Shown here: piece by piece, positions 1 through 6,321 of the stretch
Layout: each line of letters opens with the position of its first letter
How positions within the stretch are numbered: position 1 is the stretch's first letter
Made by a program: the position numbers and the translations under genes
From: Bacteroidia bacterium
GTDB lineage: Bacteria > Bacteroidota > Bacteroidia > NS11-12g > UBA955
DNA: 33,669 bases
Assembly: GCA_023228875.1 (NCBI GenBank)
Contig: JALOAG010000013.1
Coordinates: 1-33,669 of the forward strand
Direction: 5' to 3'
Notes under the pieces: model-generated
Databases searched by the model: none
Seen by the model: only the letters and a program-made list of their open reading frames with translations
What the model was told of the DNA's origin: nothing

Positions 1-505
1 AACCCCCTGCAAAAATAGCTTTAGCAACAGGCTCTTCTGCTTTAAATAATAAAGAAGTTGAGTTAACACAGTGACGAGTATCTTTATCGGTAAATCCTTC
101 ACCTAAAAATACGTGACCTAAGTGGGCATTACACGTTGCACAAATGATTTCAGTGCGATAACCATCGACATCGGGAACTCTGATGACAGAGTGGGGAATT
201 TCATCATCAAAAGAGGGCCAACCACACCCTCCATCAAACTTTGAATCTGAGTAGTACAAAGGGGCATTACACTGATAACAGTAGTATGTCCCTTTATCAT
301 AAAAATTATCATATTGGCCAGTAAAGGCTCTTTCAGTCCCTTTATTAAGAATAACGTGCATCTGATAAGGATTTAACTTATTTAAAAGAGACTTATCTAT
401 ATTTTGAAATGGGTAGAGTTCTTCAAACATCTTGATCTCCTCAACACTAAATAGTGGATATAAAAATAGAAGTAGTAATACTACAATCAACAATTTTTTA
501 AACAT
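1..505 (-). CDS. msrB: Exported peptide-methionine sulfoxide reductase MsrB-MsrA fusion (3' end cut by window edge)
   Basis: Reads leftward from the ATG at 505 and is still open at base 1, giving 168 residues of a longer protein. Residues 1-20 are a hydrophobic signal peptide (MFKKLLIVVLLLLFLYPLFS), preceded by an AGAGG ribosome site. The MsrB domain follows. It has zinc-binding pairs CYQC (C76, C79) and CATC (C122, C125), GGCGWPSF with C94 as likely resolving Cys, and the catalytic RHCVNS motif (C146). MsrB reduces methionine-R-sulfoxide. After MsrB the frame runs AEEPVAKAIFAGG and the next codon starts with T. This matches the start of an MsrA domain (AGGCFWG), so a bifunctional B-A fusion is likely, with the MsrA catalytic Cys just outside the window. 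The leader suggests repair of exported proteins. An inner ATG at 430 also has a GAGGAG site, so a cytoplasmic form starting there cannot be excluded. Confidence 0.9.
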   Translation of the reverse strand, partial: MFKKLLIVVLLLLFLYPLFSVEEIKMFEELYPFQNIDKSLLNKLNPYQMHVILNKGTERAFTGQYDNFYDKGTYYCYQCNAPLYYSDSKFDGGCGWPSFDDEIPHSVIRVPDVDGYRTEIICATCNAHLGHVFLGEGFTDKDTRHCVNSTSLLFKAEEPVAKAIFAGG

Positions 506-615
506 AAAAAACCTCTATTTAAAGGATAGCTACCCCCTTTCAAATAGGCAAGAGAGTATAATTAAATTGCTTAGAGCCTTTAATAGTGCTACTCTTTTAG
601 AGAGCGAGGGTTGCT

Positions 616-1176
616 ATGAATAAAAAGCTTTCTTATTTGACAATGATTTTAATTTTAGTGGTAGTGATTGCCAGTTGTGCAACAGTGGAAAAACAATCAA
701 AGGTGTTAGGAGTTGAAGGGGTTAGAAAACCCTCTTGGGTTGATAAAACTCCCACAGGTGAAGATCTCTACTTTGAAACCGGTTATGCTAAGTTAGCCAA
801 TAAAGCTAACTCAATTAAAAGGGCCAATGCTGAAGGTAAAGAGAAAATTTCCCAATGGATAAGCACTACAGTTGAAAATGTTGTTACAAACTTCACCAGC
901 GATATTGGAGATGAAACTGATCGCACCGCCATCGAATCTTATGTCTCAATCTCTAAACAAACAAGTAACACTGCTTTAGTGGGGGTTACCCAAGAGGAAA
1001 TTTGGGTTGATGAAGAGGGGGGAGTGTGGGTCTTATTATCAATTCCTAAAGATTCTGTCTCTAAAGCTTTTGAAAAACTAGATAATGATTTTAAAAAGAG
1101 TTCAGAAGATGTTCATGCTAAGTATAAGATGGAAGAGGCCCTTAAAATGTTAGAAGAGCAGTTAGCCTCTTTTTAA
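616..1176 (+). CDS. LPP20-like lipoprotein
   Basis: 186 residues. The N-terminus is a lipoprotein signal with lipobox IASC (Cys21), so the mature protein is probably lipid-anchored. The body has the look of the LPP20/Lpp20-like family: a PSWVDKTP segment near residue 38, an amphipathic helical stretch with repeated Lys/Ala/Asn, and a late WVLLSIPKD strand. The C-terminus is a charged helix. The ribosome site GAGGG lies 7 bases before the ATG. A weak candidate promoter is TTGCTT-N17-TACTCT at 567-595, with TG one base before the -10. The gene is divergent from the Msr gene and its last 35 bases overlap the convergent HD gene. Function is unknown; family assignment is by general resemblance. 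Confidence 0.7.
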   Translation: MNKKLSYLTMILILVVVIASCATVEKQSKVLGVEGVRKPSWVDKTPTGEDLYFETGYAKLANKANSIKRANAEGKEKISQWISTTVENVVTNFTSDIGDETDRTAIESYVSISKQTSNTALVGVTQEEIWVDEEGGVWVLLSIPKDSVSKAFEKLDNDFKKSSEDVHAKYKMEEALKMLEEQLASF

Positions 1177-1813
1177 AAAGACCAAGATATTCAGCTACTG
1201 TAGCCATTTTATCGGCTAGCGATACTAGATAGCTCTCTTTGTAAAAAGGGAGCTGTTTTGTTTTTGGGAACATATGTTTTACGATGATATCAGCTTCTAC
1301 ATCGTTGATTTCAAAGTGCTTTGTAGCATTAGCTAAAGCAATGTATGGGTGCTCTTTTCCATGAGATGATCTTTTATCATCAGTACGCTTTTTCTCTCTC
1401 CAATCGTATAAGAAAAAATCGTGTAGTAAAGCGCCTCTAGTTGCACTGACGTAATCTAACTTTAAACTCTTAGCAATTGTGTAGCTGATATAAGCAACTC
1501 TTAAAAGATGGTCGTAGATATGGTTAGTATGGTGTTGATAGTTTTTAAGTTTTGCAAACTCTTTGTTACTGGTAATCTCTTTAACAATCGATAAAAACTC
1601 CCTTTTGTGGGAGCGGGGAAAGAAGTGGGGAATAAATCCTTTTCTAACTAAAATAAAATAGAGATGCAGCGCTACTAAAAATGAGAGTAGTGTAGCGATT
1701 AAAGTGAGATAGGGGGTTAACAAAAAGGAGAGTGCTTTCTTTGTGTAGTAAATCTCAGAGAAGATGAAATAGGGAACAAGACCTTTTGGTAAACGGAATA
1801 GCAAAAATAGCAA
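1142..1813 (-). CDS. Membrane-anchored HD-domain phosphohydrolase-like protein
   Basis: About 223 residues if started at the TTG at 1813. Residues 1-57 are hydrophobic and probably form one or two membrane segments. The rest is an HD domain with H102, the H131-D132 doublet (LLHDFF), H151/H155 (HGKEHP), H180 (VKHMFP) and D201 (SLADKMA). That is the metal-ligand set of this phosphohydrolase superfamily, so a metal-dependent phosphohydrolase is expected; its substrate is unknown. The start is uncertain. The TTG has no Shine-Dalgarno nearby, while AAGGG sits 7 bases upstream of an in-frame CTG at 1837, which would add eight residues. A good promoter (TTGACT-N17-TATCTT, 1895-1867) lies just past deoC. 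The 3' end overlaps the convergent lipoprotein gene by 35 bases. Confidence 0.75.
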   Translation of the reverse strand: MLFLLFRLPKGLVPYFIFSEIYYTKKALSFLLTPYLTLIATLLSFLVALHLYFILVRKGFIPHFFPRSHKREFLSIVKEITSNKEFAKLKNYQHHTNHIYDHLLRVAYISYTIAKSLKLDYVSATRGALLHDFFLYDWREKKRTDDKRSSHGKEHPYIALANATKHFEINDVEADIIVKHMFPKTKQLPFYKESYLVSLADKMATVAEYLGLFKKRLTALLTF

Positions 1814-1834
1814 ATTTGTATGTTTTAAATTAAG

Positions 1835-1866
1835 CAGCTTAATACCCTTAGTAATATATTAAGCTG
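1835..1866 (-). promoter_or_regulatory. Hairpin presenting the Shine-Dalgarno of the HD gene in its loop
   Basis: On the minus strand, arm CAGCTTAATA (1866-1857) pairs perfectly over 10 bases with TATTAAGCTG (1844-1835). The 12-base loop carries CTAAGGG, the only Shine-Dalgarno-like sequence near this gene. The distal arm ends in CTG, in frame with the HD protein. Seen directly; regulatory meaning is inferred. Confidence 0.5.
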
Positions 1867-1895
1867 AAGATAACTTTTACAACTGATTAAGTCAA
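1867..1895 (-). promoter_or_regulatory. Promoter for the HD-domain gene
   Basis: Minus strand TTGACT (1895-1890), 17-base spacer, TATCTT (1872-1867). The predicted transcript would start near 1860, just before the Shine-Dalgarno hairpin. The promoter overlaps the last bases of deoC, so the HD gene can be expressed independently of deoC. Confidence 0.55.
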
Positions 1896-2531
1896 GATGA
1901 ACTTCATCATAGAGCTGGTTCCTATCCGAGTGCAACCTGCGTTAATATAAGAAATTACACTCTCTAAGTCCCTAATACCACCAGCGGCTTTAATCTTAAC
2001 TTTATCATCAAGGTGCTTTTTAAATAGCTCTATATCTTTTAAATCTGCTCCACTAGGGCCAAAGCCTGTAGAGGTTTTTATATAATCGGCATCAGCATCA
2101 CCAACTATTTTACACATCTCTATTTTCTCTTGTTCACTTAAATAGGAAGTTTCAATAATTACTTTTAAAACTAAGGAGCCACACACCTTCTTTAAAGTAG
2201 CAATCTCTTCATAAATTGCTTTATATTCTCCATTTTTAATTAAGGTGTTGTTGATAACCATATCAATCTCTTTAGCCCCTTTAGCTAAAGCCTCTTTAGT
2301 TTCAAACACCTTAGACTCTAAGGTGTTGTACCCTAAAGGAAAGCCCACAACTGTACAAATATTTAAAGAGGGAAAATCATTGTGCATCTTTTTAACGTAG
2401 TAGGGGATTATACAAGCACTTGCGGCATTGTATTTAACAGATTCTTCACAAACTCTTTTAACATCTACTTCAGATGCAGTGGGTGCTAAAATAGTGTGAT
2501 CAATATATTTTGTAATATCTTGAATTTTCAT
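1887..2531 (-). CDS. deoC: Deoxyribose-phosphate aldolase
   Basis: 214 residues, a normal length for DeoC. The enzyme cleaves 2-deoxyribose-5-phosphate to acetaldehyde and glyceraldehyde-3-phosphate in deoxynucleoside catabolism. The whole TIM-barrel pattern is visible: CTVVGFPLG at residues 59-67, D90 in KEIDMVIN, LKVIIET at 122-128, Schiff-base K152 in YIKTSTGF, and K181 in IKAAGGIR. D90, K152 and K181 correspond to the catalytic Asp102/Lys167/Lys201 of the E. coli enzyme. There is no ribosome site before the ATG, and a strong -10 lies so close that the mRNA may be leaderless (see the promoter entry). It stands alone between the HD gene and the RpiR gene. Confidence 0.95.
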   Translation of the reverse strand: MKIQDITKYIDHTILAPTASEVDVKRVCEESVKYNAASACIIPYYVKKMHNDFPSLNICTVVGFPLGYNTLESKVFETKEALAKGAKEIDMVINNTLIKNGEYKAIYEEIATLKKVCGSLVLKVIIETSYLSEQEKIEMCKIVGDADADYIKTSTGFGPSGADLKDIELFKKHLDDKVKIKAAGGIRDLESVISYINAGCTRIGTSSMMKFILT

Positions 2532-2538
2532 GTGCTAA

Positions 2539-2547
2539 AGTATATCA
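2539..2547 (-). promoter_or_regulatory. Extended -10 of deoC, suggesting a leaderless transcript
   Basis: Minus strand TGATATACT, i.e. an extended -10 (TGn) plus TATACT ending at 2539. The deoC ATG begins at 2531, so transcription about 7 bases downstream of the -10 would start 1-2 bases before the ATG. No Shine-Dalgarno is present between them. The -35 region is poor. Confidence 0.45.
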
Positions 2548-2584
2548 AAATTAGGGATTGTGTTGTAGTAAGAGTTTTGAATAA

Positions 2585-3445
2585 TTAGAACTTTAAATAA
2601 GAGAGTGATTGTCTTCCTTTATCTAAACGATCTAACACATTGCCTCCCATTTTTATTGCTGTCGCCATAAATAATATGTCCATAATCATATATTGGGCGT
2701 GGCGAGCCATTAAAGCATCAGTTCGGTAGTTCAATTCTTCTGAGTATGCTTCTAAGCAAATATCTGCTAATTGACCTAAAGGGGTATTTGGACTACTGGT
2801 AAGTGCAATGATTTTAGCAGTTGGTTTGCAGTTTGCAATAGGAACAACAACATCCTTAGAGAGTCCCGACAAAGATATTGCAAATAAGAGATCCCCTTTT
2901 TTAACTTCAGAGAGCTGAATAGTATTGAAATGGCTATCACTACTAAAAAAAGTATCAAAGCCAATTCTCATAAATTTAAAACGGGCACTTTCACAAACGT
3001 ATGCAGATTCTCCATATCCAATAAAAAATATTCTTTTAGACTCAATAATCATGTTAACTGTTTTATTTAATAGTTCGTTATCTAACATAGCGTAATTATC
3101 ATAAAGAGTTTTGACTATACCATTAAAAAGTTTTTCTTTAACTGTCGCTTCATTGTCTGAGCTTGTTAGATCAGCATATGTGTAGTAAAAAGATTGTCCG
3201 GCAATTTCTGTAGCTAATGAGACTTTGAAATTAAAGTATCCAGTAAATCCTAGATTGCGATAAAAACGGACAATTGCAGATTCGCTCTTGTTCCCAGTTG
3301 CTTCAGCAAACTCTGAGATAGACATATTTACAACTCTTGATGGATTTTGTTGTATGAAATCTGCTATTACTTGTTGTTTACGTGGGAGCTCCGAATATAT
3401 CTCATCAATCATCGTTTGGATGGTTTTCCCTTTTCTAGCTGTCAA
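2585..3445 (-). CDS. RpiR/MurR-family sugar-phosphate-responsive regulator (1)
   Basis: 286 residues from a TTG start with AAGGAG 7 bases upstream. The N-terminal third is the RpiR helix-turn-helix domain (around residues 30-85, including SISEFAEATGNKSESAIVRF). Residues about 125-260 form a SIS sugar-isomerase-type domain, with IGYGESA and ISLSGLSKD as the likely phosphosugar-binding loops. Such proteins sense sugar phosphates and repress or activate sugar genes. It is divergent from the large plus-strand operon starting at 3714 and is probably its local regulator. It is a paralogue of the RpiR protein at 14541-15389: both have the same domain order and end in LS[YF]LKF. Confidence 0.9.
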   Translation of the reverse strand: MTARKGKTIQTMIDEIYSELPRKQQVIADFIQQNPSRVVNMSISEFAEATGNKSESAIVRFYRNLGFTGYFNFKVSLATEIAGQSFYYTYADLTSSDNEATVKEKLFNGIVKTLYDNYAMLDNELLNKTVNMIIESKRIFFIGYGESAYVCESARFKFMRIGFDTFFSSDSHFNTIQLSEVKKGDLLFAISLSGLSKDVVVPIANCKPTAKIIALTSSPNTPLGQLADICLEAYSEELNYRTDALMARHAQYMIMDILFMATAIKMGGNVLDRLDKGRQSLSYLKF

Positions 3446-3494
3446 GATAAGACTCCTTAGTGGTTAATAATTAAAGATAACATAATGCCTTTAA

Positions 3495-3524
3495 ATTATA
3501 AATAGGGAGCTCTTCCTTTGTAAA
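3495..3524 (-). promoter_or_regulatory. Promoter for RpiR gene 1
   Basis: Minus strand TTTACA (3524-3519), 18-base spacer, consensus TATAAT (3500-3495). It predicts a leader of roughly 40 bases before the TTG start of the regulator at 3445. Confidence 0.6.
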
Positions 3525-3579
3525 GCATAAAAGCAATAAAAAAAGAATAAATTTTTATAAATATACAGGACAATACATA

Positions 3580-3595
3580 GCATTTTAGTAAATGC
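3580..3595. promoter_or_regulatory. Inverted repeat in the RpiR/operon-1 divergent region
   Basis: GCATTT-TAGT-AAATGC, perfect 6-base arms around a 4-base centre. It lies upstream of the operon-1 -35 and upstream of the divergent RpiR promoter, which is where an operator for a dimeric regulator would be expected. No binding protein can be assigned from sequence. Confidence 0.35.
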
Positions 3596-3654
3596 ATACA
3601 ATATAATCAATTATATAAATGGCGGTTATTTGTAATAAAAAGAAATATTTTCTA

Positions 3655-3682
3655 TTGACAACATTTTTAGGTATGATAAGAT
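3655..3682 (+). promoter_or_regulatory. Promoter of operon 1 (extended -10)
   Basis: TTGACA (3655-3660), 16-base spacer ending in TGA, TAAGAT (3677-3682). Expected transcription start is near 3689, about 25 bases before the first cyclase-family gene. An 8-base direct repeat, TAGGTATG, occurs at 3668-3675 and 3689-3696, 21 bases apart. The copies overlap the spacer and the start point, so they are possible operator half-sites. Confidence 0.6.
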
Positions 3683-3713
3683 GGTTTGTAGGTATGTGGA
3701 GAGGAGAATAATT

Positions 3714-4388
3714 ATGTATTTAGAGCTATCTTATGTACTTTCTGAAGAAATACCTGTGTACCCAGGAAGCCCTTTGGAAAGTTATGTTAAAAACACTAGA
3801 ATTGTTGATGGAGATCCTAGTAATACAACAATAATTACTCACTATTTACACAACGGAACTCACGTAGATGCACCATTTCATTTTGACAAAGATGGGATGG
3901 GAATCGACGAAGTTCCTATTGAAAACTATATCTTTAAAAAGGTCCTGATGATTGATTGTCCTAAGACAAAAGGGGAACTTATAAGTATAGAAGATCTAGA
4001 AAAGTATGGGGATAAACTTTACAAAGCAGATATTCTTTTATTAAATACAGGCTACTCAAAATTTAGAGATAATCACGAAAAATATAGTGATGATTTTCCA
4101 GCTTTATCTCTAGAAGCAGCAAAACTTATTAGAGATGAGTTGCTAAATTTAAAGGCCATTGCTATTGATACTTTAAGTATTGAGAGTGCTGTTGATGGTC
4201 CTCTACTCGATTTCCAAGTACATAAAACACTTTTGAATCATAAATATTCTGACAAGAGACCTTTAGTCGTTTATGAAGATGTAAACATTGAATTAGCAAG
4301 AAACAAAGAGATTAAATCTCTATTTGCAATCCCTTTAAGGATTAAGGGGTTAGATGGATCACCTGTAACAATTGTTGCAGAAATATAG
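3714..4388 (+). CDS. Cyclase-family (kynurenine-formamidase-like) metal hydrolase 1
   Basis: 224 residues from the ATG at 3714, chosen because GAGAGGAG precedes it. An upstream in-frame ATG at 3681 would overlap the -10 of the promoter. The cyclase family (Pfam PF04199) contains metal-dependent hydrolases such as kynurenine formamidase. The hallmark HNGTHVDAPFHF is present around residues 48-59, supplying the HxGTHxD metal ligands. Later come AIDTLSIE, a His in DFQVHKTLL and a Glu in VVYEDV. The substrate is unknown. Being first in a sugar-acid operon, it may hydrolyse a lactone, ester or amide rather than formylkynurenine. It is followed immediately by the DUF362 gene, and a second cyclase-family gene comes after that. 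Confidence 0.85.
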   Translation: MYLELSYVLSEEIPVYPGSPLESYVKNTRIVDGDPSNTTIITHYLHNGTHVDAPFHFDKDGMGIDEVPIENYIFKKVLMIDCPKTKGELISIEDLEKYGDKLYKADILLLNTGYSKFRDNHEKYSDDFPALSLEAAKLIRDELLNLKAIAIDTLSIESAVDGPLLDFQVHKTLLNHKYSDKRPLVVYEDVNIELARNKEIKSLFAIPLRIKGLDGSPVTIVAEI

Positions 4389-4398
4389 AGGTGGTAAA

Positions 4399-5634
4399 TT
4401 GTTAAATAGAATTCGACAAACAGTTGCAATAGTAAAAACTAATGAGATGGATTATGAGAAAATCGATGTTCAGCAAATGGTTGATGATGCTTTAGTTCTC
4501 TTGGAGAAAGAGGGTGTTGTCCTTCCATCTAAAGGATCGGTATTTATTAAACCAAATCTTCTTTTAAGTGCATCAGCTAAAGATGGAATAACAACTGAAC
4601 CCAAAATTGTAACTGCCCTTATTAAAAACCTTAGTAAAAGAGGGGTTGAGACAATTTATGTTGGAGATTCTTCAGCAGGGTTTGCTAAAATTGAAGATGC
4701 ATTGGAATACACTGGTATGCTTCAAGCAGTTTTAGAAAATGGTGCTATTTTAGTAGATATAGATGATCCAAAAGAGAGAATTGATGTTGAATTGCCCAAT
4801 AGTGATATTGTTAAAACCATTTCAGTTCCAAAAAAACTTTTAGAAGTTGATTACATTATTAACTGTCCTAAATTAAAGACTCACCGTTTTGGTGCAATGA
4901 CAGCTGCTGTCAAAAACTGGGTAGGGCTGACAGAAAAAAGTGAAAGACTTCGACTACACCAAAATAGGTTACCTAAGTTAGTTGCAGAACTACACAATTT
5001 AATAAAAGAGGATTTAGTAATTACTGATGCTTTGGTGATAGGGGAAGGCGATGGTCCAGATTTATGTAAAGGTCGTTATTTAGGAGTTCTTATGGCTTCA
5101 ACTGACCCTGTTGCAAACGATAGTATTGGATCAGAATTATTAGGTATAGATAGAAACGAGTTAATTTTCCCGTGGACTGCATACTTAGATGGGATTGGAG
5201 AAATCAATAGAAATCTAATTAATGTTGTGGGCTCTTCAATAAAGGATGTTTCAATTGAAGTTGAAAGACCTGTTGAGGTTATGTATAACCGTTTCCCTTG
5301 CAACTTTATATTTGGAGGGTACTGTCCTGGGTGTTTTGTTTGGCTTATAGGACCAGCTCTGTTTTGGCAAAAAGAGGGGTTATGGGATTCAATCAGTACA
5401 GTAAAAGGACGTCCAACAATTATGCTCGGTTTCAATGCAGAGGATGTCAATTTCGAAAGACATTTAGAAGAGGGCCCTTACTTTGTTATAGGTGATTGTG
5501 CTCCAGAAAAATATAGGAATCATCCCGATACTGTATATATTCCAGGTTGTACACCAGGACCTAAAATTTCAGAAACAATATTAGGGCACCTAGGATTGTC
5601 ATTAGATATTTGGGGAACTGAAGATGAAAGATAG
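4399..5634 (+). CDS. DUF362-family protein, possible metal/Fe-S or LarA-related enzyme
   Basis: 411 residues from a TTG start. AGAGGTGG, which begins inside the stop codon of the upstream gene, is its ribosome site. The N-terminal two-thirds is DUF362 (PF04015), with VFIKPNLL, TTEPKIVTALI, VGDSSAG and CPKLKTHRFGAMTAAVKNW. H162, K172 and H187 are spaced 10 and 15, close to the 10 and 16 spacing of the catalytic H174/K184/H200 of lactate racemase LarA. No His replaces LarA H108. The C-terminal third has five Cys: C301, C309, C312 (CPGC), C367 (GDCAPE) and C384 (GCTPGP), so a metal site is possible. Function is unknown. It is sandwiched between two cyclase-family genes and its end overlaps the second by 11 bases, implying coupled translation and a shared job. 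Confidence 0.8.
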   Translation: MLNRIRQTVAIVKTNEMDYEKIDVQQMVDDALVLLEKEGVVLPSKGSVFIKPNLLLSASAKDGITTEPKIVTALIKNLSKRGVETIYVGDSSAGFAKIEDALEYTGMLQAVLENGAILVDIDDPKERIDVELPNSDIVKTISVPKKLLEVDYIINCPKLKTHRFGAMTAAVKNWVGLTEKSERLRLHQNRLPKLVAELHNLIKEDLVITDALVIGEGDGPDLCKGRYLGVLMASTDPVANDSIGSELLGIDRNELIFPWTAYLDGIGEINRNLINVVGSSIKDVSIEVERPVEVMYNRFPCNFIFGGYCPGCFVWLIGPALFWQKEGLWDSISTVKGRPTIMLGFNAEDVNFERHLEEGPYFVIGDCAPEKYRNHPDTVYIPGCTPGPKISETILGHLGLSLDIWGTEDER

Positions 5635-6277
5635 AATTATAGATTTAAGTTATAAACTAACAACAAATATGGTTGTTTATCCAGGCAATAAGCGCCCAGT
5701 TTATGAGTGGCTCGGAAGAGATAATTCTGAAGGGTATAATTTAACATTTTTATCGATGGTAGCTCATACAGGAACCCATGCCGATTCTCCATTACACTTC
5801 ATTGAAGGTGGTCAAACAATCGATTTGGTGGATTTGAATTGTTTTTATGGTAAAACAAGACTCTTTTCATTTGAAAAAGAACCAAACTCTCAAGAAATAA
5901 TGATAGAAGACATAATGGATGATGAAGATGAAGTTGAACAAGGATCGATATTTGTTCTAAGAACAGGGATTGAAAAGTTAGGAGAAACTAAAAACTACAA
6001 CTACAAATACCCAATACCTTCAAAAGAATTAATTCAACTTTTGATAAGGAAAAAAGTTAGATCATATATGACTGATGCAACTTCTTTAGATCCTTACGGA
6101 AGTCCTAATAGTGAAAATCATCTAGCTATTTTGGGCAACGGAATCCCAATTATAGAAAATTTAAGAAATTTAGAGCTCTTAAAGGGAGTTAACTCTTTTA
6201 CTATTTGTGCCCTACCTCTACCACTTGAAGGTAGAGAGGGTTCCCCTTGTAGAGCGATTGCGATATTGAGTGATTGA
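5624..6277 (+). CDS. Cyclase-family metal hydrolase 2
   Basis: 217 residues. It starts 11 bases inside the DUF362 gene, with its ribosome site (GGGGAA) in that coding region. The metal-binding signature HTGTHADSPLHF lies around residues 48-59. SYMTDATSLDP, a His in SENHLAIL and a Glu in PIIENLRN complete the usual ligand/active-site set of PF04199. It is only distantly similar to the cyclase at 3714-4388: shared motifs, otherwise diverged, with a different insertion (EDIMDDEDEVEQGS). So the two are likely to act on different intermediates or form a heteromer. Substrate unknown. Confidence 0.85.
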   Translation: MKDRIIDLSYKLTTNMVVYPGNKRPVYEWLGRDNSEGYNLTFLSMVAHTGTHADSPLHFIEGGQTIDLVDLNCFYGKTRLFSFEKEPNSQEIMIEDIMDDEDEVEQGSIFVLRTGIEKLGETKNYNYKYPIPSKELIQLLIRKKVRSYMTDATSLDPYGSPNSENHLAILGNGIPIIENLRNLELLKGVNSFTICALPLPLEGREGSPCRAIAILSD

Positions 6278-6309
6278 TGGCGTTTTACGCATCATAATAT
6301 GGTCCATAT
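6275..6309 (+). promoter_or_regulatory. Stem-loop plus palindrome between cyclase 2 and the sugar-binding protein gene
   Basis: TGAT(g)GCGT-TTT-ACGCATCA (6275-6294) forms an 8-base-pair stem with one bulged G and begins at the cyclase stop codon. It is followed by the palindrome ATATGG-T-CCATAT (6297-6309), directly before a strong GGGAGGT ribosome site. Likely roles are mRNA processing or protection of the binding-protein message, or an operator. There is no U-tract, so it is not a terminator. Confidence 0.4.
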
Positions 6310-6321
6310 GGGAGGTAAAAT

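Noticed and set aside
118..312. A 64-codon minus-strand open frame
   Set aside because: It lies out of frame inside the MsrB coding region, which carries unmistakable zinc and catalytic Cys motifs in another frame.
432..623. A 63-codon plus-strand open frame before the LPP20-like gene
   Set aside because: It runs through the divergent promoter region and over the antisense of the Msr signal peptide, has no ribosome site and reads as low-complexity sequence.
3681..3713. Upstream ATG extension of the first cyclase-family gene
   Set aside because: It overlaps the -10 of the operon promoter and has no ribosome site, whereas ATG 3714 follows GAGAGGAG.
5076..5450. A 124-codon minus-strand open frame
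   Set aside because: It is antisense to the DUF362 gene, with no recognisable protein features.
3714..6277. Kynurenine/tryptophan degradation function for the cyclase-family proteins
   Set aside because: No tryptophan dioxygenase, kynureninase or related gene is present. The motif is shared by the whole hydrolase family and the context is sugar-acid catabolism.
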